From assembly GCA_964556425.1 (NCBI GenBank), contig CAZKWC010000029.1, positions 1 to 36,497 of the forward strand: 36,497 bases of DNA, written 5' to 3'. A model generated the notes under the pieces. It saw only the letters and a program-made list of their open reading frames with translations. It ran no database searches and was not told the origin of the DNA. The DNA is from JALQUL01 sp964556425 (GTDB lineage: Bacteria > Pseudomonadota > Gammaproteobacteria > Burkholderiales > Burkholderiaceae_C). A program made the translations under genes and the position numbers. Shown here one piece after another: positions 14,828 through 22,071 of this stretch; positions within the stretch are counted from its first letter, which is position 1; each line of letters starts with the position of its first letter.

Positions 14828-16261
14828 ATGATCTTTGCTAATACCAAAGCAACATCGTACAACGATAGTGTTGTACGTCAGTTTGCGATCATGACTGTTG
14901 TTTGGGGTGTGGTGGGCATGTTGGTAGGGGTTATTATTGCCTCTCAACTTGCTTGGCCAGAACTCAATTTCGGCATTTCATGGCTCACCTACGGACGTCT
15001 TCGTCCTTTGCACACCAATGCGGTTATTTTTGCGTTTGGTGGTTGTGGCTTGTTTACGGCTGCCTACTATGTGGTGCAACGTACCTGTCATGTCAGCTTG
15101 TTTATGCCAAAATTAGCAAGCTTTACCTTTTGGGGTTGGCAATTGGTTATTTTGGCTGCCGCAATCTCTTTGCCAATGGGTTTTACCCAAGGTAAAGAAT
15201 ATGCAGAACTCGAATGGCCTATCGATTTATTAATCGCTGTGGTGTGGGTTGCTTTTGCAGTTGTATTCTTCGGAACAATTGGTACACGTAAAGTCAAACA
15301 TATTTATGTGGCGAACTGGTTCTTTGGTGCATTTATTATCGCCGTTGCCTTGTTGCACATCGTTAATAGTGCTGCTATTCCAGCTGGCTTTATGAAGTCT
15401 TATTCTGCTTATGCAGGTGTACAAGACGCTATGGTGCAATGGTGGTATGGTCATAATGCAGTGGGCTTTTTCTTAACTGCTGGCTTCTTGGGCATGATGT
15501 ATTATTTCATTCCAAAACAAGCAGAGCGCCCTGTTTATAGCTACCGTTTGTCTATTGTTCACTTCTGGGCACTTATTTTCACCTATATGTGGGCGGGTCC
15601 TCATCATTTACATTACACCGCTTTGCCTGATTGGGCTCAATCAGTTGGTATGGTGTTCTCTTTAATCTTGTTGGCTCCAAGTTGGGGCGGTATGATTAAC
15701 GGTATTATGACTTTGTCTGGTGCATGGCACAAATTACGTGATGATCCTATCCTTCGTTTCTTAATTGTTTCATTGTCTTTCTATGGTATGTCTACCTTTG
15801 AAGGCCCAATGATGGCGATCAAAACAGTGAATGCATTAAGCCACTACACTGATTGGACAGTAGGTCACGTTCACTCTGGCGCTTTAGGCTGGGTAGGCTT
15901 GGTTACTATGGGTAGTATGTATTATTTGATTCCAAAGTTATTTGGTCAAAAACAAATGTACAGTGTGAAAGCCATTGAAATTCATTTCTGGATGGCCACT
16001 ATTGGTATTGTTTTGTACATTGCAGCGATGTGGATTGCCGGTGTTATGCAAGGCATGATGTGGCGTTCAATTAACGTTGATGGTACTTTAACTTACACAT
16101 TTGTACAGTCAGTTAAATCTTCATTCCCATTCTACGTGTTGCGTTTATTAGGTGGATTGTTATACCTCAGCGGCATGATCATCATGTTGTGGAACACCCT
16201 CATGACCGTGACCTCTGGACGTGCCACATTGGTATCAATTCCAGCACCTGCACACGACTAA
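14828..16261 (+). CDS. ccoN: cbb3-type cytochrome c oxidase subunit I
   Basis: CcoN is the membrane catalytic subunit carrying haem b, haem b3 and CuB, reducing oxygen to water with high affinity. The 477-residue protein has about 12 spans and all six metal-ligand histidines: H62 (RPLHTN) and H349 (VGHVHSG) for haem b, H347 for haem b3, and H209 (YGHN), H259 and H260 (GPHHLHY) for CuB. AGAGGA lies upstream of the ATG. It begins the ccoNOQP operon behind an FNR box. A cbb3 enzyme together with FNR indicates life at low oxygen. Confidence 0.98.
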   Translation: MIFANTKATSYNDSVVRQFAIMTVVWGVVGMLVGVIIASQLAWPELNFGISWLTYGRLRPLHTNAVIFAFGGCGLFTAAYYVVQRTCHVSLFMPKLASFTFWGWQLVILAAAISLPMGFTQGKEYAELEWPIDLLIAVVWVAFAVVFFGTIGTRKVKHIYVANWFFGAFIIAVALLHIVNSAAIPAGFMKSYSAYAGVQDAMVQWWYGHNAVGFFLTAGFLGMMYYFIPKQAERPVYSYRLSIVHFWALIFTYMWAGPHHLHYTALPDWAQSVGMVFSLILLAPSWGGMINGIMTLSGAWHKLRDDPILRFLIVSLSFYGMSTFEGPMMAIKTVNALSHYTDWTVGHVHSGALGWVGLVTMGSMYYLIPKLFGQKQMYSVKAIEIHFWMATIGIVLYIAAMWIAGVMQGMMWRSINVDGTLTYTFVQSVKSSFPFYVLRLLGGLLYLSGMIIMLWNTLMTVTSGRATLVSIPAPAHD

Positions 16262-16271
16262 GGAGAAGCAT

Positions 16272-16898
16272 ATGTCACAAAATAATTCTAATTCTGGACT
16301 CTCCCATGCCAAAATTGAAACTAATAACGGCTTAATGATTGTTTTAATCTTAATCGTGTTGTTAGTAGGTGGTTTGGTAGAAATTGTTCCTTTGTATTTT
16401 CAACGCTCAACCACCGAGCCAATCGCAGGAGTTAAACCCTTAACTGCATTGCAATTGGCTGGTCGTGATGTTTACATTCGCGAAGGTTGTTATGGCTGTC
16501 ATTCACAAATGATTCGTCCATTCCGTTCTGAAACTTTGCGTTATGGCCATTATTCAGTTGCTGGTGAGTCGGTTTACGATCATCCATTCCAATGGGGTAG
16601 TAAGCGTACTGGTCCTGACTTAGCTCGTGTGGGTGGTAAGTACAGCGATGAATGGCACAAAATCCATATGAACAATCCTCGTGATGTGGTGCCCGAGTCT
16701 AATATGCCAGCTTACCCATGGTTAGAAAAAACCATGGTAGATGCTTCTAGCATTGGTAACCATATGGCAGCCCTACGTGCGGTTGGTGTACCTTACACCG
16801 ATGCTCAAATTGCAGCAGCGGCTGAAGAAGTAAAAGGTAAAACAGAGTTAGATGCTGTTATTGCCCACCTTCAAGGTCTTGGCCTTGCACTGAAATAA
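16272..16898 (+). CDS. ccoO: cbb3 oxidase mono-haem subunit II
   Basis: CcoO is a membrane-anchored c-type cytochrome that passes electrons from CcoP to CcoN. I start at the ATG at 16272, just behind AAGGAGA and 10 bases after the ccoN stop, giving 208 residues; the frame opens earlier inside ccoN at 16221. One N-terminal span (about 21-41) is followed by the haem c motif CYGCH and the characteristic MIRPFRSETLRYGHYS, GPDLARVGGKY and ESNMPAYPWL segments, the last giving the axial methionine. Confidence 0.98.
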   Translation: MSQNNSNSGLSHAKIETNNGLMIVLILIVLLVGGLVEIVPLYFQRSTTEPIAGVKPLTALQLAGRDVYIREGCYGCHSQMIRPFRSETLRYGHYSVAGESVYDHPFQWGSKRTGPDLARVGGKYSDEWHKIHMNNPRDVVPESNMPAYPWLEKTMVDASSIGNHMAALRAVGVPYTDAQIAAAAEEVKGKTELDAVIAHLQGLGLALK

Positions 16899-16908
16899 GG
16901 AGTTGCCC

Positions 16909-17046
16909 ATGGACATCAATATTCTTCGCTCCATCACCATGATTATTGGTTTGGTAGCGTTTATCGGAATTATGATTTGGGCTTGGTCGGCTAAAAATAA
17001 AGAACGTTTTGACGAAGCGGCTAAATTGCCCTTCGAGCAAGATTAA
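16909..17046 (+). CDS. ccoQ: cbb3 oxidase subunit CcoQ (FixQ)
   Basis: A 45-residue protein with a single hydrophobic span (about 8-26) ending in WAWSAKNKERFDEAAKLPF, typical of CcoQ/FixQ, the small subunit that stabilises the oxidase. AAGGAG precedes the ATG and it sits in the standard place between ccoO and ccoP. Confidence 0.93.
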   Translation: MDINILRSITMIIGLVAFIGIMIWAWSAKNKERFDEAAKLPFEQD

Positions 17047-17065
17047 GCGTTAACAAGGAATCAAA

Positions 17066-17974
17066 ATGAGTGACTTTATTAATAACTTTTGGTCGATGTA
17101 TGTGGTCGTCATTACAGTAGTAAGTGTACTTGCATGTATTATTTTGCTGTGGATTACATCATCTATCAAAGTATCAAGTGTAGATGACGGAACAACTGGT
17201 CATGTGTGGGATGGTGATTTACGTGAGTTAAATAATCCATTACCACGTTGGTGGATGTGGTTGTTTGTAATTACCATTGTGTTTGCTGTTTATTATTTGG
17301 CAGCATACCCTGGTTTAGGTAAATTTACCGGTCAATTGGGTTGGAGTTCTGCAGGTCAGCATGCCGCAGAAGTAGCTAAGGCTGATAAAGACTTGGCTCC
17401 CTTGTATCAAAAATACCTCGACATGCCAGCCGAGCAAGTGGCCAAAGACCCACAAGCAATGGCCATTGGTGAGCGTTTGTTTATGAACAACTGTGCGCAG
17501 TGTCATGGTTCAGATGCACGTGGTAGCAAGGGTTTCCCTAACTTAACCGATAAAGATTGGTTGTATGGCGGTACTCCTGACAAAATCTTAGAAACTTTAA
17601 TCAATGGTCGTAACGGTAACATGCCTCCTATGGGTGCTGCTGTGGGCGGTGCTGAAGAAGTTCGTAATTTAGCCAACTATGTTTTAAGTTTGTCTAATTC
17701 TCCACACGATTCAGTTCGTGCCGGTTTAGGTAAATCTAAATTTGTAGCTTGTGCTGCTTGTCATGGTCAAGATGGAAAAGGTAGCCAAACTATTGGCGCT
17801 CCTAACCTCACTGACGATGTCTGGTTACATGGTTTTGGTGAAAACGCTATTGTGGCCATGGTAAACGGTGGTAAGAACAATGTGATGCCATCACAAAGAG
17901 CCAAGTTCAATGATGGTCAACTTAAAGTACTCAGTTCTTATGTCTGGGGTCTCTCACAAAAGTCTGGTCAATAA
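17066..17974 (+). CDS. ccoP: cbb3 oxidase di-haem subunit III
   Basis: CcoP takes electrons from the cytochrome bc1 branch and passes them to CcoO. The 302-residue protein has an N-terminal span (about 12-31), the conserved DGTTGHVWDGDLRELNNPLPRWW linker broken here only for reference, a second span (about 62-82) and two periplasmic cytochrome c domains with C143-C146-H147 (CAQCH) and C229-C232-H233 (CAACH). NMPPMG and NVMPSQ supply candidate axial methionines. AAGGA lies upstream of the ATG. It ends the ccoNOQP operon, which is followed by two hairpins. Confidence 0.98.
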   Translation: MSDFINNFWSMYVVVITVVSVLACIILLWITSSIKVSSVDDGTTGHVWDGDLRELNNPLPRWWMWLFVITIVFAVYYLAAYPGLGKFTGQLGWSSAGQHAAEVAKADKDLAPLYQKYLDMPAEQVAKDPQAMAIGERLFMNNCAQCHGSDARGSKGFPNLTDKDWLYGGTPDKILETLINGRNGNMPPMGAAVGGAEEVRNLANYVLSLSNSPHDSVRAGLGKSKFVACAACHGQDGKGSQTIGAPNLTDDVWLHGFGENAIVAMVNGGKNNVMPSQRAKFNDGQLKVLSSYVWGLSQKSGQ

Positions 17975-18008
17975 TTAACAATTAACAAGTAGCTTTTGAG
18001 TTGCTTAT

Positions 18009-18044
18009 AACCTAGCATTGAAATTTTTATTTCAATGCTAGGTT
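18009..18044 (+). terminator. Long hairpin after ccoP
   Basis: A perfect 16-bp stem (AACCTAGCATTGAAAT with its complement) around a TTTT loop, 35 bases after the ccoP stop. No clear U-tract follows, so it may act as an RNA 3'-end stabiliser, or as a terminator together with the next hairpin. Confidence 0.7.
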
Positions 18045-18071
18045 GTCTGTAAATTTAAAATCTTTTTGAAT

Positions 18072-18108
18072 CTTTAAAAAAATCCATTCGATGTGGGTTT
18101 TTTTAAAG
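18072..18108 (+). terminator. Second hairpin / probable terminator after ccoP
   Basis: CTTTAAAAAAATCCA pairs with TGGGTTTTTTTAAAG (about 15 bp including one G-U pair), with TTTT just after it. With the previous hairpin it separates ccoNOQP from ccoG. The remaining spacer to 18320 has no gene. It contains TTGAAAAATCAA (18220-18231), which resembles an FNR box but has the wrong spacing. Confidence 0.6.
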
Positions 18109-18320
18109 TTTTAAAAATAAGCATTCGCTTATGGAAGTGGCAGTATGAATCGTTTAATAGCATACAAGGCTTTGCAATCAAAATAGATGTGGTTTTTGTA
18201 AGCCCATATATTCAAATGATTGAAAAATCAATACAGTACGATGTTTACAAGAAAGCGATAAGTGCTTGAAGATTTTTTCTGCAGACTCCCTATTAAAACT
18301 GATTACTCTAAGGTATTTGA

Positions 18321-19751
18321 ATGACAAATCAAGATCAGCCCAAACAACAAAAAGTGATTCCCATTATTGCGCAAGATAATGAGGAAACGGTTTCTTTGTA
18401 TGAAGCCCATAAAAAAATCTATCCACGTAGTGTGACGGGTTATTTTGTGAATTGGCGTTGGATTATGGTTTGGATTACCCAAATTGTTTTCTACTGTATT
18501 CCTTGGATTGAGTGGGGTGGTCGTCAAGCTATTTTGTTTGACTTAGGGGTAAGACGTTTTTATATTTTTGGCTTGGTTTTATACCCTCAAGACTTTATTT
18601 ATTTAACCGGTGTATTAATTATTTCGGCCCTGTCGCTATTTTTATTTACCGCTGTTGCGGGGCGTTTGTGGTGTGGTTATGCTTGCCCACAAACTGTTTA
18701 CACTGAAATTTTCTTATGGATAGAAAACAAAGTAGAAGGCGATAGAGCCGCTAGGTTGCGTCTTGATAAAGGTGCATTTTCTGCAGAAAAATTAGGTAAA
18801 AAATTACTCAAACATGCTATTTGGATTCTTTTTGCCTTATGGACTGGTTTTACCTTTGTAGGCTATTTCACTCCTATCCAATTATTGGCCGCTGAATTCG
18901 CTCAATGGAGTTTGGGCTCTTGGGAAATCTTTTGGGTCTTCTTTTATGCATTTGCCACCTATGGTAATGCTGGCTTTATGCGTGAACAAGTGTGCAAACA
19001 TATGTGTCCGTATGCTCGTTTTCAAAGTGCTATGTTTGACAAAGACACTCTCATTGTGACCTATGATGAAGAGCGTGGTGAGCCTCGTGGTCCGCGTGGT
19101 AAAAAAACCGATACCTCTAACTTAGGTTCTTGTGTAGATTGCGGTTTGTGTGTTCAAGTATGTCCTACCGGCATTGATATTCGCAAAGGTTTGCAATATG
19201 AATGTATTGGTTGTGGAGCTTGCGCCGATGTTTGCGATTCGGTAATGGATAAGTTTGGTTTTGAAAAAGGTCTAGTTAAATATTCCACGCAAAATTCCAT
19301 GAAAAACAAATGGGATAAAGCCACTATGGTGCGCCGCATTTTTAGGCCAAGGGTATTAATTTATTCTGGTATTTTGTTGGCAATTACAGTGGCGATGATG
19401 GTGAGTTTGGCCAATAAACATAGTTTTAAAGTGGACGTTATACGTGATCGAGGTGTGCTTGCACGAATTGTAGAGGGTGGAAATATTGAGAATGTTTATA
19501 CATTACAAGTCATGAATGCCACTGAAAAAGCTCAAACTTACGATTTTGCAGTAGTGGGTATCAACAACATCAAAATTGCGAGTGAAAATACCCTAGTAGT
19601 GAACTCTGCTGAGGCAAGAGGAATTGCGGTTCGGGTTAGAATTCCTTATGAATCAACTACCCCTGGTTCACATCCGATTGAATTTAAAATTCATAATGCC
19701 AACAAAGATGAACTAGTTGTTGAAAAATCAGTATTTATAGTTCCGCGCTAA
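18321..19751 (+). CDS. ccoG: Cytochrome c oxidase accessory protein CcoG (FixG/RdxA)
   Basis: CcoG is a membrane ferredoxin-like protein linked to copper reduction during cbb3 assembly. The 476-residue protein shows N-terminal membrane spans (about 45-62, 80-112, 165-185, 200-215), the family motif WCGYACPQTVYTEIF, HMCPYARFQ, and two 4Fe-4S clusters: C271, C274, C277, C281 and C295, C298, C301, C305. The C-terminal part after a further span (about 345-364) forms an Ig-like periplasmic domain. TAAGG lies about 11 bases before the ATG. It precedes ccoH by 11 bases. Confidence 0.97.
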   Translation: MTNQDQPKQQKVIPIIAQDNEETVSLYEAHKKIYPRSVTGYFVNWRWIMVWITQIVFYCIPWIEWGGRQAILFDLGVRRFYIFGLVLYPQDFIYLTGVLIISALSLFLFTAVAGRLWCGYACPQTVYTEIFLWIENKVEGDRAARLRLDKGAFSAEKLGKKLLKHAIWILFALWTGFTFVGYFTPIQLLAAEFAQWSLGSWEIFWVFFYAFATYGNAGFMREQVCKHMCPYARFQSAMFDKDTLIVTYDEERGEPRGPRGKKTDTSNLGSCVDCGLCVQVCPTGIDIRKGLQYECIGCGACADVCDSVMDKFGFEKGLVKYSTQNSMKNKWDKATMVRRIFRPRVLIYSGILLAITVAMMVSLANKHSFKVDVIRDRGVLARIVEGGNIENVYTLQVMNATEKAQTYDFAVVGINNIKIASENTLVVNSAEARGIAVRVRIPYESTTPGSHPIEFKIHNANKDELVVEKSVFIVPR

Positions 19752-19762
19752 GGAGACTTTTT

Positions 19763-20113
19763 GTGAGTCAAGTTATTTCTTCTACCGTTAATAATGCTGC
19801 AATTGCAGCAACCCGAAATGCAATCAAAGAAAGTTCTGGCCCTTGGTGGAAGTTTCCGATTGTGTGGTTGGTAATTTTGTTACCTTTTTCAGTGGTAGTG
19901 GCCTCGTTTGTGAGTTTTTATTTGGCAACCAAATCAACCGACACCATTATTGATCATAGGGTGGTGAGGGTAGATGTGAGTACACCTGATGTAAAGGTCA
20001 AAATCGAAGATGCCAACCTTTTACCAGCAGTCGTAGGACGTAATCATGCGGCCACTGAAGGTGAGGGGGCTAAGCCAAGTTTTGAACAAGGCGTAGCGGT
20101 TAAAAATAAATAA
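19763..20113 (+). CDS. ccoH: FixH-like cbb3 assembly protein
   Basis: A 116-residue protein starting at GTG, chosen because AAGGAG lies 7 bases upstream and directly overlaps the end of ccoG. It has one strong membrane span (about 31-53) behind the GPWWKFPIVWLV entry seen in FixH/CcoH proteins, then a short soluble tail. It is shorter than usual FixH proteins (about 160 residues), with most of the periplasmic domain missing or replaced, so the call depends on the first half and the position after ccoG. A terminator follows. Confidence 0.65.
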   Translation: MSQVISSTVNNAAIAATRNAIKESSGPWWKFPIVWLVILLPFSVVVASFVSFYLATKSTDTIIDHRVVRVDVSTPDVKVKIEDANLLPAVVGRNHAATEGEGAKPSFEQGVAVKNK

Positions 20114-20117
20114 AAGC

Positions 20118-20148
20118 AAAAAGCCAGAATTTATTTTCTGGCTTTTTT
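20118..20148 (+). terminator. Intrinsic terminator after ccoGH
   Basis: AAAAAGCCAGAA (20118-20129) pairs with TTCTGGCTTTTT (20136-20147), six-base loop, followed by T. A standard terminator 5 bases after the ccoH stop. Confidence 0.95.
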
Positions 20149-20211
20149 GTTTCCTCCTAGCGATTTCCCTAGTAGTGATTTTGAAGCATTTGCTTTAAGC
20201 TCATTGTTAAT

Positions 20212-20225
20212 TTGATGAAAATCAA
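20212..20225 (+). promoter_or_regulatory. FNR box close to a small membrane gene
   Basis: TTGATGAAAATCAA, a perfect TTGAT-N4-ATCAA site. Its centre is only about 40 bases before the ATG at 20259, which has its own GGAAG ribosome site, so the transcript must begin upstream of that and the FNR site would overlap the promoter. That favours repression, unless the gene starts elsewhere. Confidence 0.85.
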
Positions 20226-20258
20226 TTTTGTTATTTGTTAAAGATTGGAAGTGCGGTT

Positions 20259-20501
20259 ATGAAATCTTATGTGATTAAAGCTCTTTGGCCTGCCTTTTTA
20301 CTTGCCTGCCTGTTAGAGGTCTTGGTTTTTGCTTTTGTCGATCCAAGCCATTTGCATTGGTTATCAAATGATATTACTTTAAGTGCAAAAACGGTGTACA
20401 GCTTATCTTTTTTTGCATTTTGGGTGGTGAGTTTAGTAGGATGCAGTTTTAGTATTTTATTAGCGCAAAATTCTGAAACACTGAACTCACAAGCGGTGTA
20501 G
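20259..20501 (+). CDS. Small two-span membrane protein, unknown function
   Basis: An 80-residue protein from the ATG at 20259 (the frame opens at a TTG at 20235); GGAAG lies 7 bases upstream. It has two hydrophobic spans (about 5-27 and 42-65) separated by DPSHLHWLSNDITLSAK. I do not recognise a family. A perfect FNR box lies 33 bases upstream and the gene sits between the cbb3 assembly genes and fnr, so a role in the same low-oxygen response is likely but not shown. Confidence 0.7.
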   Translation: MKSYVIKALWPAFLLACLLEVLVFAFVDPSHLHWLSNDITLSAKTVYSLSFFAFWVVSLVGCSFSILLAQNSETLNSQAV

Positions 20502-20665
20502 GAATATCCAATATTGGATGGCTAAAGTTTTTGATTGAATGATTCGAGCATTATTCAGACCAAGATTTATGGCTCAGATTGACTCAAACCAAGCGAGTCT
20601 AGTCTAATTGTCTGTATTGGAATACAGTTTTGACATTCAACTCAAATGACTTAATCATTTAGTTC

Positions 20666-20694
20666 TTGACAATTCAATGCTCTAGTCATATAAT
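20666..20694 (+). promoter_or_regulatory. Consensus sigma70 promoter of candidate small RNA
   Basis: TTGACA (20666-20671), 17-base spacer, TATAAT (20689-20694): an exact match to the sigma70 consensus, predicting a start near 20701. Upstream are palindromes ATCCAATATTGGAT (20506-20519), CTGTATTGGAATACAG (20612-20627) and AAATGA/TCATTT (20644-20660), any of which may be operators. No FNR box is present. Confidence 0.85.
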
Positions 20695-20700
20695 AACGAC

Positions 20701-20828
20701 ACTGTTAAAGTTGTAGATTAGCAGTTTGTAAGTAACTAGTTTAGTAGTGTTTACTAGTGTTTGCATTGTAGTAAGTTAACAAGTAAGTTGTGCCCTTTCA
20801 ATTGTTAAAATTGAAAGGGCTTTTTTTT
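20701..20828 (+). ncRNA. Candidate small regulatory RNA next to fnr
   Basis: A transcription unit of about 128 bases, from a perfect sigma70 promoter to a strong rho-independent terminator, without a credible reading frame. The body is C-poor and carries three GTAAGT motifs (20728-20733, 20771-20776, 20783-20788) and two ACTAGT sequences (20735-20740 and 20753-20758) able to pair as a hairpin. The U8 tail suits Hfq binding. It runs towards fnr, which is on the opposite strand and ends at 20898. No known RNA family is recognised. Confidence 0.65.
20792..20828 (+). terminator. Terminator of the candidate small RNA
   Basis: GCCCTTTCAATT pairs perfectly with AATTGAAAGGGC (12 bp) around GTTAA, followed by eight T. 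The minus strand lacks a T-run after the stem, so it serves plus-strand transcription. The remainder of 20502-20897 has no gene. Confidence 0.95.
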
Positions 20829-20897
20829 AAACTGAACGAGCTGGAGCCAACAATAGTACTTAAGTAAAGTGCTTATTAAATACCAACAAGATTAGGG

Positions 20898-21686
20898 CTA
20901 ACAATGTTGTGAATTTGAAACCATGGCTGATAAGAGTTCGGGTTTTAAAATTCGAATATGGCGCTGTTTTGCCTCTACAAGGCCCTCGTCAACAAACTTA
21001 GAAAATGTTCTACTGACAGTTTCAAGTTTAAGGCCTAAATAACTACCAATTTCTTCGCGTGTCATGCGTAAAACCAACTCGGATTGTGAGAACCCTCTGG
21101 AGTGCAGGCGCTGAGATAAATTGAGTAAAAAAGCTGCTACTCGTTCTTCTGCTCGCATGCTTCCTAGTAGTAACATCACACCATGTTCTCGAACAATTTC
21201 ACGGCTCATAATTTTGTGAATATGCCTTTGTAAACCCTGAATTTCTTGCGACATTTCTTCTAGTTTTTCGAAGGGTAAAACACAAACTTCAGAGTCCTCT
21301 AGGGCAATTGCATCACAGTTGTGTTGATCATTCACAATGCCGTCAAGACCCATGATTTCACCCGCCATTTGGAAACCGGTTACTTGGTCTCTACCATCTT
21401 CAGTGTTCACTCTGGTTTTAAAAAAACCAGTTCTGATAGCGTATAAATTGGTGAATTTATCGCCGTTATTGTACATAGGGGCGCCACGTTTTATTTTCTT
21501 TCTAATATTGACGAGTTGGTCCACTCGCTGAAGTTCACTTGCGTTAAGCCCTAAAGGCATACACAGCTCACGTAAATTACAACTTGAACATGCAACCTGT
21601 GGTGTGTGTATGTGTGACTGACCAATTTGAATTGGTGCTTCGGTTGTCACTTTGATGCAGTGTAAATGATTGAGTGAGTCGTCCAT
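20898..21686 (-). CDS. fnr: FNR-type oxygen-sensing transcription regulator
   Basis: A 262-residue Crp/Fnr regulator. The oxygen-labile 4Fe-4S ligands are C33, C36 and C42 (CSSCNLRELC), with C124 (HNCDAIAL) as the fourth, matching E. coli FNR C20, C23, C29 and C122. A cyclic-nucleotide-type beta roll (about 55-145) and dimer helix (about 145-180) lead to the HTH, whose recognition helix LETVSRTFSKF has E222, S225 and R226 in the places that read TTGAT...ATCAA. The sequence resembles the Burkholderiales FNR group (Btr of Bordetella). It is divergent from hemN and lies amid four FNR-type boxes. Its own upstream region has no evident box near the start. Confidence 0.96.
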   Translation of the reverse strand: MDDSLNHLHCIKVTTEAPIQIGQSHIHTPQVACSSCNLRELCMPLGLNASELQRVDQLVNIRKKIKRGAPMYNNGDKFTNLYAIRTGFFKTRVNTEDGRDQVTGFQMAGEIMGLDGIVNDQHNCDAIALEDSEVCVLPFEKLEEMSQEIQGLQRHIHKIMSREIVREHGVMLLLGSMRAEERVAAFLLNLSQRLHSRGFSQSELVLRMTREEIGSYLGLKLETVSRTFSKFVDEGLVEAKQRHIRILKPELLSAMVSNSQHC

Positions 21687-21985
21687 AATATGGAAAAAAT
21701 GATTAAGTAAAAACCCTAGGTGATGAGATTGTACAAGGTAAAAAGAGCCTTGAACTGCATTTCTTGTATGTCTCTGAAGTCAATGTACCTCATTTTCATA
21801 GAGTTTACTGGCATCAGAAATTAACTGTGTAATGAAGTGTTCAAGTCATTGATACATTCAAGCGGTATCTAAACGTAGCTATCCATATTTTGGTACTGAA
21901 CAATGAATATTATGGCGATTGCGCATGATTTTTGAAAGTGTTGGAGAGCTTGTAAATGAAGGTTTTTTGACTAAATTTAGTTGGA

Positions 21986-21999
21986 TTGACGTAGGTCAA
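21986..21999 (+). promoter_or_regulatory. FNR-like box upstream of hemN
   Basis: TTGACGTAGGTCAA is a perfect palindrome matching the FNR site except T to C at the fifth base of each half. With its centre at -41.5, CATAGT (22022-22027) falls at -10 and the start near 22034, leaving a 38-base leader that contains AGTCAAC/GTTGACT (22025-22031 with 22051-22057). The rest of 21687-22071 holds no gene. Confidence 0.75.
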
Positions 22000-22071
22000 T
22001 AGAGTAAAACCAACTTTAGTGCATAGTCAACTTCTTTAAAACGATTGAACGTTGACTGTTTAACGACGCCT

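Noticed and set aside
18220..18231. TTGAAAAATCAA before ccoG as an FNR box
   Set aside because: The TTGA and TCAA halves are only four bases apart instead of six, so the two half-sites would not face an FNR dimer correctly.
20710..20718. GTTGTAGAT, identical to the 3' end of many Cas12a repeats
   Set aside because: The required upstream TCTAC stem arm and repeat body are absent and there is no second copy nearby; chance match inside the small RNA region.
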